Positions 1-8,941 of a stretch of DNA of 64,000 nt are shown one piece after another. Position numbers and translations under genes: made by a program. The number at the start of each line of letters is the position of its first letter. Positions within the stretch are counted from its first letter, which is position 1. The notes below the pieces were generated by a model, which was not told the origin of the DNA, did not search any database, and saw nothing but the letters and a program-made list of their open reading frames with translations. The stretch comes from Alkalimarinus coralli (lineage in GTDB: Bacteria; Pseudomonadota; Gammaproteobacteria; Pseudomonadales; Oleiphilaceae): positions 112,001 through 176,000 of the forward strand of contig NZ_CP096016.1 of the NCBI RefSeq assembly GCF_023650515.1. Reading direction: 5' to 3'.

Positions 1-685
1 TATTGCCCTTGAGATAGGCGTTGGTCATGCCTCTATGTTGTGGTGCTAGCTCAAGCAGTGATCGTAAAGGCTTTACGTACTCCACACCTAACAGCTCTTT
101 TGATGAAAAGTCTACGTTTTCCTTTTGAATGCTCAGTTTTGCGACGATAACCGCTACTAAAAAAGCGAAAATGACTCCCAGTACGATGAACTGGTGAGCC
201 AATTTAATATTGCCAAATTTAGCCAAAACCGATGCGATTCCGGTCTTGACCGGGTTGCCATTCTTTAGACCGAGCTTTCCATCTTTAATTTTTTGGAGAG
301 CTATTTCTGCCGCTTTAATTTCTTCTCGGGTCGGCTTCGAGCGAACAGACATGTACTCAACAATATTACCGTCTTTCCAAACCGGCGTTACATTGGCTTT
401 TACCCAATAAAAATCGCCATTCTTACAGCGGTTTTTCAGTACCTGAACCCAGGGCTTTCCCTCTTTAAGCGTGCCCCATAAGTCTTCAAATGCAGCAGGT
501 GGGATATCTGGATGACGGACTATGTTATGGTTGTGGCCTATCAGCTCTGCCTCGGAGAAACCACTGACATCAATAAACTCCTGATTAACGTAGGTGATAG
601 TACCTTTAAGGTCAGTCGTTGATACAAGGGTGTCACCTTCATCGAAATTAACCTCGTTATCGGTGACCGGCATGTTGATTTTCAT
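1..685 (-). CDS. Aer-type PAS domain methyl-accepting chemotaxis protein, 5' part only
   Basis: About 228 residues are visible, starting at the ATG at 685-683; the 3' part lies beyond the left edge. Residues about 15-125 form a PAS domain of the Aer type: TYVNQEFIDVSGFSEAELIG, then VRHPDIPPAAFEDLW and a WVKANVTPVW strand. A single hydrophobic segment (LAHQFIVLGVIFAFLVAVIVA) starts near residue 165. This is the usual layout of energy or redox taxis receptors, with PAS, membrane anchor, HAMP and MCP signalling domain in that order; the last two would be outside the window. The cofactor (FAD or other) cannot be told from the sequence. The gene is divergent from folA. Confidence 0.85.
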   Translation of the reverse strand, partial: MKINMPVTDNEVNFDEGDTLVSTTDLKGTITYVNQEFIDVSGFSEAELIGHNHNIVRHPDIPPAAFEDLWGTLKEGKPWVQVLKNRCKNGDFYWVKANVTPVWKDGNIVEYMSVRSKPTREEIKAAEIALQKIKDGKLGLKNGNPVKTGIASVLAKFGNIKLAHQFIVLGVIFAFLVAVIVAKLSIQKENVDFSSKELLGVEYVKPLRSLLELAPQHRGMTNAYLKGN

Positions 686-926
686 GTGACCTGGCTCCTG
701 AGCCTAACTAATTTTCAAACTATACTAGACGTCCGCGGGGGCAAAGATGGTTGGCCCACTTAGCCCCGTTTGTACTTTTTGTCTATGTAAGGAATTAGTT
801 TAAGAATAGACATAAATTTCTGATGTGCGAGGTTTATTGCCCCGTCTGGTAAGGTAAAATACGAATATAAATTAATAGTTATGAAAACATCACCTGCCAC
901 AAATCTATAGGGGCTTACTCACTACA

Positions 927-1430
927 ATGAAAAAATCGATTATCGTTGCGATGGCTGAAAACCGGGTCATTGGCAGAAACAATAAGCTACCTTGGTATTT
1001 GCCGAATGATCTTAAATATTTCAAATCCGTTACTATGGGAAAGCCCGTTATTATGGGGCGTAAAACCTTTGAATCGATTGGTAAGCCTCTGCCGGGTAGA
1101 TTGAATATTGTTATTACGCGTAATGCTGACTGGAGTCACCCAGGTGTTACCGTGGTGCATACGATTGAAGATGCGTTTTCTAAAGCAGAGGCAACGGCAC
1201 TGATTGATGGTGTTGATGAAGTAATGATTATTGGGGGGGATCAAATTTACCAAACGGCATTGAGCCTGGCCGATAGAATTTATCTGACCAAAGTGCATGC
1301 TGAAGTTGATGGCGATGCCTGGTTTACCGATGTGGACTGGGATCAGTGGGAAGAGTCCGCCAGAGAGGACTTTATGGCCGAGGACCCAAACCCTTACGAT
1401 TATAGCTTTATTGTTTATGATCGAAAGTAG
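927..1430 (+). CDS. folA: Dihydrofolate reductase
   Basis: 167 residues, the normal length. It reduces dihydrofolate to tetrahydrofolate with NADPH in the cytoplasm. The N-terminus SIIVAMAENRVIGRNNKLPW, the acidic active-site residue in LPNDLKYFK, the NADPH-binding MGRKTFESIGKPLPGR and the IIGGDQIY strand are all present in order. The ATG start puts the first beta strand at residues 3-9 as in other family members. The gene is monocistronic here, divergent from the chemoreceptor and convergent with ilvD. The PWYLPND variation is ordinary for chromosomal enzymes, and nothing marks it as a mobile resistance type. Confidence 0.97.
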   Translation: MKKSIIVAMAENRVIGRNNKLPWYLPNDLKYFKSVTMGKPVIMGRKTFESIGKPLPGRLNIVITRNADWSHPGVTVVHTIEDAFSKAEATALIDGVDEVMIIGGDQIYQTALSLADRIYLTKVHAEVDGDAWFTDVDWDQWEESAREDFMAEDPNPYDYSFIVYDRK

Positions 1431-1462
1431 GGTGATAAGAAAGTAGGGTGTTAACCTATGTT

Positions 1463-1500
1463 TGTAGCCGTGATGAAGGGAGGTACGACCGAAATCAAGG
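1463..1500 (+). repeat. REP-like dispersed repeat, copy 1
   Basis: A 38-bp element between folA and ilvD. It begins TGTAGCC, has GGAGGTACGAC in the middle and ends ATCAAGG. It matches, with a few differences, the element at 42221-42259 and the inverted copy at 42314-42352. Similar TGTAGCC...GGAATC elements are common between genes in gammaproteobacteria, so I class it as REP-like. No inverted partner is evident nearby. Confidence 0.6.
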
Positions 1501-1602
1501 GTGTTATCTATAGAATACCTAGTAGCCTTATAGCGGATACTGGTCTCTAAAGGCATCGTTGATTGCGTTTTACTTCATCACGACTATCAGGCAGGCTGGA
1601 GG

Positions 1603-3447
1603 TTAATCCAGCATATCCAGATTTCTAACAGCGCCTTTATCAGCACTGGTGGCCAGCATGGCGTATGCTTTTAGCGCGGCTGATACTTTACGCTTTCTTG
1701 GTTGGGCGGGTTTCCAGCCATCTTTGCCTTTGGCATCCATCGCGGTGCGTCGGGCGGCCAACTCCTCATCACTAATATTCACATTGATTGTACGATTAGG
1801 AATGTCGATTGTGATGCCATCCCCTTCTTCAATCAATGCTATTGCACCACCAGATGCAGCCTCAGGTGATGCATGGCCAATGGATAAACCTGAGGTGCCA
1901 CCAGAAAAGCGCCCGTCTGTTAGCAATGCGCAAGCCTTACCCAAGCCTTTTGACTTCAGATAACTTGTTGGATAAAGCATTTCCTGCATACCAGGGCCGC
2001 CTTTAGGGCCTTCGTAGCGTATGATGACAACATCGCCTTCCTGTACCTGATCATTGAGTATGCCTTCAACCGCCGCATCCTGGCTCTCAAATATCCGTGC
2101 CTTGCCGTTAAATAGCAGGATTGACTCATCAACACCGGCGGTTTTGACAACGCAGCCATCTTCGGCAATATTTCCGTAGAGAACGGCAAGCCCGCCTTCC
2201 TGAGAGTAGGCGTTCTCTTTGGAACGAATACATCCGGTCTCCCGGTCGCCATCAAGGCTTGGCCAGCGAGTGCTTTGACTAAACGCCGTTTGAGTGGGTA
2301 TACCAGCCGGGCCTGCTTTATAAAATTCAGCAATGGCAGGGTCATTGTTGCGCATAATATCCCACTTGTTAAGCGCCTCGGCCATGGTTTTGGAGTGCAC
2401 TGTTGGTAAATCTGAATGGAGAAGGCCGGCACGATCAAGCTCACCAAGAATGCCCATTATCCCGCCTGCGCGATGAACGTCTTCCATATGGTAATCTGGA
2501 GAGTTAGGTGCAACTTTGCACAATTGAGGGATCTTCTGAGATAGCTCGTTGATATGTTTAAGCGTGAAGTCAACTTCCGCTTCCTGAGCTGCGGCCAACA
2601 GGTGAAGAATGGTATTGGTTGAGCCACCCATTGCGATATCAAGGGTTATTGCGTTTTCGAATGCCTTAAAACTGGCGATGGAGCGGGGTAATACAGACTC
2701 ATCATCCTCTTCATAATAACGGCGTGTGATATCGACAATATGACGGGCAGCATCCAGAAATAGCTGTTCTCTGTCAGCGTGTGTGGCGAGCACCGTTCCA
2801 TTGCCAGGCAACGAAAGGCCGATGGCTTCGGTTAAGCAGTTCATTGAGTTTGCAGTAAACATACCGGAGCATGAGCCGCAGGTCGGGCAGGCACTTCGCT
2901 CATACTCTTCAACCGTCTTATCATCGGCATCAGGGTCAGCGGCAATAACCATCGCATCAACCAAGTCGAGCTTGTGTTCAGATAGTTTGGTTTTACCCGC
3001 TTCCATTGGGCCGCCAGATACAAAGATGGTAGGAATATTCAACCGCAGCGCTGCGTTGACCATTCCCGGTGTGATCTTATCGCAGTTCGAGATGCAAACC
3101 AGTGCATCGGCGCAGTGCCCGTTGACCATGTATTCGACTGAATCAGCGATCAGGTCTCGCGACGGCAAGCTGTAAAGCATGCCGTCATGGCCCATTGCTA
3201 TACCGTCATCTATCGCAATAGTGTCGAACTCTTTTGCGACACCACCGGCTTTTTCAATCTCTTTGCACACCAGTTGTCCAAGGTCTTTTAGGTGAACGTG
3301 TCCGGGAACAAATTGAGTGAACGAATTGGCGACAGCAATGATTGGCTTTTTGAAGTCATCATCTTTCATTCCTGTGGCACGCCATAAAGCGCGTGCGCCA
3401 GCCATGTTTCGGCCTGCGGTAGAGGTTTTTGAGCGATATATTGGCAT
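1603..3447 (-). CDS. ilvD: Dihydroxy-acid dehydratase
   Basis: 614 residues, standard length. It dehydrates dihydroxyisovalerate and dihydroxymethylvalerate in valine/isoleucine synthesis. The N-terminus [20 protein letters not shown] is typical of the long (E. coli-type) IlvD. Iron-sulfur cluster cysteines are seen in [10 protein letters not shown] and [11 protein letters not shown], and the C-terminal [15 protein letters not shown] motif is intact. The gene stands alone, convergent with folA, with a long 5' leader. I see no leader peptide or attenuator in that leader. Confidence 0.97.
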   Translation of the reverse strand: MPIYRSKTSTAGRNMAGARALWRATGMKDDDFKKPIIAVANSFTQFVPGHVHLKDLGQLVCKEIEKAGGVAKEFDTIAIDDGIAMGHDGMLYSLPSRDLIADSVEYMVNGHCADALVCISNCDKITPGMVNAALRLNIPTIFVSGGPMEAGKTKLSEHKLDLVDAMVIAADPDADDKTVEEYERSACPTCGSCSGMFTANSMNCLTEAIGLSLPGNGTVLATHADREQLFLDAARHIVDITRRYYEEDDESVLPRSIASFKAFENAITLDIAMGGSTNTILHLLAAAQEAEVDFTLKHINELSQKIPQLCKVAPNSPDYHMEDVHRAGGIMGILGELDRAGLLHSDLPTVHSKTMAEALNKWDIMRNNDPAIAEFYKAGPAGIPTQTAFSQSTRWPSLDGDRETGCIRSKENAYSQEGGLAVLYGNIAEDGCVVKTAGVDESILLFNGKARIFESQDAAVEGILNDQVQEGDVVIIRYEGPKGGPGMQEMLYPTSYLKSKGLGKACALLTDGRFSGGTSGLSIGHASPEAASGGAIALIEEGDGITIDIPNRTINVNISDEELAARRTAMDAKGKDGWKPAQPRKRKVSAALKAYAMLATSADKGAVRNLDMLD

Positions 3448-3954
3448 TAGACACTTCCAGTAAAACGGTCGATAAAATAGTTTGAGATTTCTGCACGGCT
3501 ACTGCGCTTACAAATACAGCGTTAAAAAATGGCTCAAAATTGTGCGCTCTCCTGGGTCGACCGGGACTTATTACCTATAAGTTGCGCTCTTTCGTCATTT
3601 TTTGCCTTGTCTATGCTGCGCTCGTAACGCCGAGCAAAGATCTCAGTGAATATTTATATCTAGCAAGCATACCAGAGATATTCGGCGGATTTAACTCTCT
3701 ATTGCCACAGCAATGTGAATACTTTGATGCAATCAATGGAATACCTGTTAAACTTTTGGATAATCCCTTTTACGTCAGAAAACGGCAATACTTCTGCGTA
3801 ACCCTTTGTTACTCTGACTAAAGTTAATGGCACGACTGAGCCGATAGCATGACGACGTTCGTTGCTAGATGTGGTTAATACATCCATATGGCTGAGACAT
3901 GTTTCCCTGATTTCAGGATTAGGCATACCAATATCTAAGGAATAGGTTCATTTA
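3448..3954. other. Intergenic region, ilvD upstream / HDOD upstream
   Basis: 507 bases between divergent genes. Short ORFs occur on both strands (about 93 codons on +, 75 codons on -), but they overlap each other and neither has a recognisable domain or good ribosome-binding site, so I do not call them. The half next to ilvD probably carries its promoter and 5' leader. I see no tRNA, riboswitch or strong hairpin. Confidence 0.4.
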
Positions 3955-5235
3955 ATGCACGCTTCGATCAAACTCAATGCTGATGCTTTAAAAAAGTTTC
4001 GTCCTCTTGATCGGTTATCTGAAAACCAGAGGATACTGCTCGCGCATAAAGCCCACTTTTCATCGTTTAAAAAGAAAAAAGTTATATTGGAGCGAGGAAG
4101 CCTGGATCATCATGATTACTTTTTGTTGAGCGGGACGATAGAACTGGAAGCGCCAGATGGAAGAACAAGAACGATTGAGGCGGGGTCAGATAAAGCAGAT
4201 GCCGCTATCGCTCACCTTCAGCCTCGTCAATATACCGTTAAGGCGGTTACTGATGTTGATTTTTTGGTGATTGAGCAGGATGTCCTCAATATTTTGCTTA
4301 AAGAGGCTCCAGTAAATAGTTATGAGGCCGGGGATGACTTTTCGGTTTCCGATGAAAGCTCTGAAGAGGACGAGGGCACTTATAAAGTGCTGATGAGTTT
4401 TTACCACGACTTAAAGTCAAACAACTTCACGCTGCCCAGCTTGCCCGATGTTGCTTACCGAATAAGGCAGATAGCAGATAAGGATGAAACATCTGCCGAT
4501 GATATTGCCAGGGTTGTTAATGCTGATCCGGCGATGGCGGTGAAGCTTATAAAGTCATGTAACAGTCCGCTTTACCGAGGTTTCAATGATGTGTCGTCGT
4601 GCCGGGATGCGGTGGTTCGCTTAGGGGTGCAAACAACACAGCAGCTGGTAACCGTCTTTTCAATGAGGGAGTTATTTAGAAGTAAAAAGGCCGAGCTTAA
4701 GCAAGCAATGACTGCATTGTGGCAGCACTCGAGAGAGGTAGCATCGGTTGCCTATGTGTTGGCTGAGCTGACGCCGGGTTTAAACAAAGACCATGCAATG
4801 CTCGCTGGTTTGATACATGATATTGGCGCTATACCGGTCATCTCTTATGCGGAGAATTTTCCCGAACTGTACGCAGATGAAACGGCGCTGAAAGATGCTG
4901 TTGATGAGTTAAGGGGCGAAATCGGGTGCACGATTCTTGAGCATTGGGGGTTTCCTAACGACCTGATCGAAGTTGTTTCGAAAGCAGAAGAGTGGACGTA
5001 TGATTCCGGGAGCGATGAGCCGGGCTACGCAGACATCATTATTGTCGCACAGATGCATGCATTAATTGGTTGCCCTAAGCGCAATGATCTCCCTCCTTTC
5101 AGCCAGGTGCCAGCGTTTCGGAAACTGGCAAGTGGGGGGCTTACTCCAGAGAGAAGCTTAAAGGTGATGGTTGAAGCGCGGCACAAAATTGAAGAGATTC
5201 AGCATGTGCTGGGGGATGACTTCAGGGTAGACTAA
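3955..5235 (+). CDS. Cyclic nucleotide-binding-like domain plus HDOD signalling protein
   Basis: 426 residues. Residues about 15-120 look like a cNMP-binding fold: VILERGSLDHHDYFLLSGTI, followed by beta strands up to VTDVDFLVIEQDVL. An acidic linker (DESSEEDEG) follows, then an HDOD domain from about residue 155, seen in LPSLPDVAYRIRQIA, VNADPAMAVKLIKSCNSPLY and AMLAGLIHDIGAIPVI. HDOD proteins are HD-like domains without the full metal site; they act in signalling and mRNA or c-di-GMP pathways. Ligand binding by the N-terminal domain is uncertain, because a clear cNMP phosphate-binding cassette (GE..G..RTA) is not evident. It is transcribed alone. Confidence 0.8.
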   Translation: MHASIKLNADALKKFRPLDRLSENQRILLAHKAHFSSFKKKKVILERGSLDHHDYFLLSGTIELEAPDGRTRTIEAGSDKADAAIAHLQPRQYTVKAVTDVDFLVIEQDVLNILLKEAPVNSYEAGDDFSVSDESSEEDEGTYKVLMSFYHDLKSNNFTLPSLPDVAYRIRQIADKDETSADDIARVVNADPAMAVKLIKSCNSPLYRGFNDVSSCRDAVVRLGVQTTQQLVTVFSMRELFRSKKAELKQAMTALWQHSREVASVAYVLAELTPGLNKDHAMLAGLIHDIGAIPVISYAENFPELYADETALKDAVDELRGEIGCTILEHWGFPNDLIEVVSKAEEWTYDSGSDEPGYADIIIVAQMHALIGCPKRNDLPPFSQVPAFRKLASGGLTPERSLKVMVEARHKIEEIQHVLGDDFRVD

Positions 5236-5238
5236 GGG

Positions 5239-6045
5239 TTATTTGCCGCTGGTTTCCTGTTGCGCTTTTGCAACATGGCTGACCTCTTTTTCTATTTTAT
5301 GCAGTCTCATCTCGATAAGCTCAAGCTTTGCGAGAATCTGTTGCTCTCTCTGAATAACCATTTTTTCGTCGCGAGAAACAAAAAACGCGGAAAAGCTCGC
5401 GGTCAGCATAGAAAATATACCGATTCCCATCAATATCAGGAATGAGGCGAATAATCGGCCTTCGGTACTGACCGGAACGACATCCCCGTAACCTACAGTG
5501 GTCACCGTGACCCATGCCCACCATATACCGTCCCAGGGAGTGTCGATTGCCGGGTCTAGTCCTGCAATGAGAAACCCCGCCATGACGGTGATGACAAAGC
5601 CAATCATCAGCGTTGTACCAAGATGGTTCCTTGCCAGGATTCGACGGGCCGTACTGGAAATATGGATAAGAATACCAGCCATGACGATGAGGCGAAGCGA
5701 CCTAAGCACGCCAGCAGCGGGGAACTCCTCCCACAGAACAGGAAACCCCAGGATAATGATGACCAGGTTGACCCAGTTGCCGATCAGGTAGTAAGACTTG
5801 TTTCGCACAAGGGTCGTAAGCAACACGGTTTCAAATAAGAAAAAGCCCCAGATAATCCAGTCGGTTATGAGAACAAAATTGGGGGGAACCGCGCCTTTAG
5901 CCTGAAGATACCATTCGATAACGATCCAAATCGCCATTAGTACCATGGGCCACTCAAGGTGCCCTGCATATTTTAGGGCGGCTGATGTTTCGTTGCGATC
6001 TACACCCGCTAAGCCAATAACTCTTGGAAAAGACTGATTGTTCAT
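5239..6045 (-). CDS. Voltage-gated type potassium channel protein
   Basis: 268 residues. The selectivity filter TVGYGD is at residues 183-188, within WWAWVTVTTVGYGDVVP. Hydrophobic segments lie before it (about 33-48, 58-80, 90-105, 112-130, 142-162) and after it (195-220), so this is a six-helix VGIC-type subunit. The fourth segment has spaced arginines (LRSLRL) followed by an ARRILARN linker, like a reduced voltage sensor. The tail after residue 225 is a short coiled coil (REQQILAKLELIEMRLHKIEKEV) that probably aids tetramer assembly. Its 3' end lies 3 bases from the convergent HDOD gene. Confidence 0.87.
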   Translation of the reverse strand: MNNQSFPRVIGLAGVDRNETSAALKYAGHLEWPMVLMAIWIVIEWYLQAKGAVPPNFVLITDWIIWGFFLFETVLLTTLVRNKSYYLIGNWVNLVIIILGFPVLWEEFPAAGVLRSLRLIVMAGILIHISSTARRILARNHLGTTLMIGFVITVMAGFLIAGLDPAIDTPWDGIWWAWVTVTTVGYGDVVPVSTEGRLFASFLILMGIGIFSMLTASFSAFFVSRDEKMVIQREQQILAKLELIEMRLHKIEKEVSHVAKAQQETSGK

Positions 6046-6230
6046 TAATTAACTAGGGTCATATAAGAGGTTTGTTTTTATAATGGTAGCAGAATATTCT
6101 TTCGCTGTTTTGGAAGGCTTGGTATTTTGGGACGCGTAGGATTTTTGGAAGGTTTAGTGTTTTCGAAAGACTAAAGCGCTTGAAAAATATAGTATTGAGT
6201 GGTTTGAAGTATTATAAACAGGATGAAAAT

Positions 6231-6755
6231 ATGTCACGAGTTGAGATCAGTTTCCCGGAATTCACCCACTTTAGTACTGAGTTGCCAGTGCGAATAGGAG
6301 ATGTAAATCAAGGTAGTCACCTCGGACATGACAGTATGGTCACTATGCTCCACGAAGCCCGTATTCAATTTTTTCGTTCGTTGGGTTATGACGAGCTAGA
6401 TATTGAAGGTGTTGGCACGCTGGTAGCGGATTTGGCCATTAGCTATCGAAATGAAGCTTTTTATGGTGACAATCTCAAATTTGATATTGCGGTAGAGGAT
6501 ATTTCCCGGAAAAGTTGCCAGTTTATATACCAGGTGATACGCACTGTGACGGTTGCGAAAACTGAAAAGAGTGAAGATGATCGCAGTGGTGTGAGTTGTG
6601 ATGCAGGCAGTGGCAGTACTGTACATAATAATGTAAAAAGTGGCGAAACTATTGCCGTGGCAAAAACAGGGATTGTGTTTTTTGACTATGCTGTGCGTAA
6701 GAGTGCGGCCATTCCGGCCGGATTTATTGAGCAACTGGAAAAACGATCAAGTTAA
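6231..6755 (+). CDS. Hotdog-fold acyl-CoA thioesterase (4HBT/YbgC-like)
   Basis: About 174 residues from the ATG at 6231. That start is preferred over a TTG at 6180 because AGGA lies 7 bases before it. The 4HBT pattern is clear: VRIGDVNQGSHLGHDSMVTMLHEARIQFFRSLGY, where the usual Y/N-x-x-H-x-x-N region is replaced by NQGSHLGHD, and later LAISYRNEAFYGD. The middle holds an unusual polar insertion of about 30 residues (KTEKSEDDRSG...) between strands. Its stop codon overlaps the start of the LON-domain gene by one base, so the two are translationally coupled. The substrate is unknown. Confidence 0.82.
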   Translation: MSRVEISFPEFTHFSTELPVRIGDVNQGSHLGHDSMVTMLHEARIQFFRSLGYDELDIEGVGTLVADLAISYRNEAFYGDNLKFDIAVEDISRKSCQFIYQVIRTVTVAKTEKSEDDRSGVSCDAGSGSTVHNNVKSGETIAVAKTGIVFFDYAVRKSAAIPAGFIEQLEKRSS

Positions 6756-7330
6756 TGAAAACACCCCTGTTCCCTTTAAAGTCAGTGTTGTGCCCAAAGG
6801 GTAGAATACCCCTTCAGCTATTTGAGCCCCGATACCTTGATATGCTATCTGAGTGTATGAAAACCGATAGGGGGTTTGTCGTGGTGCTGATTAAAGAAGG
6901 GGACGAAGTTAGCGGGTCGTGTGATTTTTATAATATTGGCACCTACGTTCGATTGATTGATTTCCAAAAACTCGAAAGTGGCTTACTTGGTATTACCGTT
7001 GAAGGGACATCCAAGGTGTTTTTAACTCATTTCTCTCAAGGCACGGATGGTCTATACAGTGGCCGGATAGAACACTTGATGGAAGAAGAGTATCTAAGCC
7101 TGCCGGATGAGTATCTGGAGCTAGCTACGTTACTGGAACAGCTAACACGGCACCCCGCTATTAAAGCGCTGAATATGGATATCGATTATGCTGATGGTCG
7201 ACAAGTTGGGTGGCGATTAGTTGAGCTACTGCCACTGTCAAAACAAGAGAAACAGTTTTTACTTGAGCTGACAGATCCGTTTGAGCGCTTAAAGCAAATA
7301 GAGTATTTGTTAACGCTGATGGAGCAATAA
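6755..7330 (+). CDS. LON substrate-binding domain protein
   Basis: 191 residues that match only the N-terminal (PUA-like) domain of Lon protease: LFPLKSVLCPKGRIPLQLFEPRYLDML, then GFVVVLIKEGDEV and GTYVRLIDFQKLESGLLGITVEG. No ATPase or protease domain follows. Stand-alone LON-domain proteins of this length are widespread in gammaproteobacteria and their function is not settled. The TAATG overlap with the thioesterase gene makes a two-gene operon. Confidence 0.88.
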   Translation: MKTPLFPLKSVLCPKGRIPLQLFEPRYLDMLSECMKTDRGFVVVLIKEGDEVSGSCDFYNIGTYVRLIDFQKLESGLLGITVEGTSKVFLTHFSQGTDGLYSGRIEHLMEEEYLSLPDEYLELATLLEQLTRHPAIKALNMDIDYADGRQVGWRLVELLPLSKQEKQFLLELTDPFERLKQIEYLLTLMEQ

Positions 7331-7381
7331 GCGGATTAATCAGAGACTCGTTTGTAGCGGTTGCTAATTATTGATAGATGG

Positions 7382-7519
7382 CTAGTAATTAAGAGGTTGC
7401 CAGTTATCAAGAGATTGCCAGTTATCAAGAGATTGCCAGTTATTAAGAGGTTGCCAGTTATTAAGAGGTTGCCAGTTATTAAGGGGGTGCTAGTTACTAA
7501 GAGGTTGATAGTTACTAAG
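7382..7519 (-). repeat. 18-bp tandem repeat running through and past the end of the DedA-PAP2 gene
   Basis: Between seven and eight head-to-tail units of 18 bp (on the - strand CTTAATAACTGGCAACCT and variants). They start inside the DedA-PAP2 gene (7493-7519) and continue about 110 bases beyond its stop. On the - strand the units stay in the frame of the gene and would encode a hexapeptide L-N/S/D-N-W/Y-Q-P/S. The stop codon of the gene (7490-7492) is a TAG at the position that is TGG or TAT in the other units. The next in-frame stop is at 7382-7384. Confidence 0.9.
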
Positions 7520-8941
7520 TGCTTCAGGTAGATTGATACTAACGTATAGCATTGCTGAGATCAGCCATCCGGCCACCGCTAAAATAGTGAAAAAATCGAT
7601 AGAGATCGGTTGTCTGTCAAAGCGACTATAACTGACCCGGGTTAGCGCGCAGATAAATAACCCCAGCAATATCCCCCCCAGAACGTCGCTCATCCAGTGT
7701 ACCCCTATATATAATCGGCTAATACCTATCATTAACATGGGGATGCTGAATAAACTGTAGACCATCCAACGTTTTCTTTGCTGAACTTCCTGAGCAATAA
7801 ACGCGGCAATGAGCCCGAGAAAAACTACGGCTCCGCTGGTATGACCGCTTGGAAATGCGTAAGAAGAAGGCCCACTAACTACCAAGTCGGGTCTGGGGAC
7901 AGCAAAATAGTCCTTCAATCCGATAGTCACGAAAGAGGTTGCAATACCCGCCAAGGTTATGTGGATGGCGGCGGCATAGTAGCCTCTGAAAAATAACAAT
8001 GACACGAAGATAGGAAACGAAATATAGAGAAGTTTTGGATCCCCAAGCAATGTAATCCCAATTACCACCGGGTCGTAAAAGGGATTTCTAAGCAGTGCAA
8101 AAAAAGTAGATGTCTGGTGGTTGAAAGCATCAAACCACTGTGTGTTTGTAACGGCCAGTGCTAGAAGAACAAACAGTGCCAGAGTTGATATTGCAAGGAC
8201 TAGCGAAGGCAGTGGGAACTCCCCTCCATCTGCTCGTTTGCTGGAAAATGCTCTCCAAAACTGGTGTGTTATGTTGTAGCGGGTTACCCACTTTTTCAAA
8301 TAGTCATAGCTGCGGCTTTTGTCCTGTAGCTCCCATTGAAGGCGGATAAACAACAGATAAGTGAATGCAAGCACTCCAAGTGCGGTCAGCAACACCGGGT
8401 AAAAGTGGGGTGGGAGATGAATATCCAGCGATATGGATGCCCCTACAAGATAGCCGGGCAATATATAAACAGGCGCCCAGCCAATTGCAGAAATAACATT
8501 AAATATAAAAAATCGTTTGGGTGACATGTTAAGCATGCCGGCAATCAACGGCAGTACAGGACGAATAGGGCCGACAAAGCGGCCAATCAATACGCTCTTC
8601 CCGCCATGCTTCTTGAAGAAAACCTGTCCATTACTGAGGAGTTTGGGGTAGCTGCGAACAGGCCATACAGAGGCAATTGAATCCTTGAAATGACGACCTA
8701 AATAATAGCTCAGTCCGTCACCGCATACTGCGCCAAAAAATGCCCAGAAAAGGGACGCCTCGATGGATAGAACGTTGCCCCCAGCGATAGCGGCAACCAT
8801 AAAAAGAAGCATGACGCCGGGTACGATAACCCCTGCGATAGCCAGAGACTCGATGAATGAGATGATGAATATCGCAAACGCGACCCAGTTTTGATGGGCC
8901 TGCAGTGCATCAATCAGAGGTTGAATACTGGTAATGTCCAT
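7490..8941 (-). CDS. DedA-type membrane protein fused to PAP2 phosphatase
   Basis: 483 residues. Residues 1-210 are a DedA/SNARE-associated domain (FVGPIRPVLPLIAGMLNMSPKRF motif region). Residues about 255-440 are a type 2 phosphatidic acid phosphatase with all three signature motifs: KDYFAVPRP, FPSGHTSGA and SRLYIGVHWMSD. This fused architecture is found in many gammaproteobacteria and is expected to act on undecaprenyl or phosphatidyl phosphates at the periplasmic face. The start ATG overlaps the stop of the upstream GGDEF gene by one base. The C-terminus LSNYQPLSN lies in a tandem repeat and ends early compared with the repeat array. Confidence 0.9.
   Translation of the reverse strand: MDITSIQPLIDALQAHQNWVAFAIFIISFIESLAIAGVIVPGVMLLFMVAAIAGGNVLSIEASLFWAFFGAVCGDGLSYYLGRHFKDSIASVWPVRSYPKLLSNGQVFFKKHGGKSVLIGRFVGPIRPVLPLIAGMLNMSPKRFFIFNVISAIGWAPVYILPGYLVGASISLDIHLPPHFYPVLLTALGVLAFTYLLFIRLQWELQDKSRSYDYLKKWVTRYNITHQFWRAFSSKRADGGEFPLPSLVLAISTLALFVLLALAVTNTQWFDAFNHQTSTFFALLRNPFYDPVVIGITLLGDPKLLYISFPIFVSLLFFRGYYAAAIHITLAGIATSFVTIGLKDYFAVPRPDLVVSGPSSYAFPSGHTSGAVVFLGLIAAFIAQEVQQRKRWMVYSLFSIPMLMIGISRLYIGVHWMSDVLGGILLGLFICALTRVSYSRFDRQPISIDFFTILAVAGWLISAMLYVSINLPEALSNYQPLSN

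Noticed and set aside
987-1556. A 189-codon frame opposite folA
   Set aside because: It is antisense to a clear dihydrofolate reductase and has no protein-like features.
3540-3821. A 93-codon frame on the + strand upstream of the HDOD gene
   Set aside because: No domain, no good ribosome-binding site, overlapped by another frame on the opposite strand; probably non-coding.
3699-3926. A 75-codon frame on the - strand with an NERRHAIG segment that faintly recalls a PilZ start
   Set aside because: The rest of a PilZ domain does not follow and the frame ends abruptly; too weak to call.
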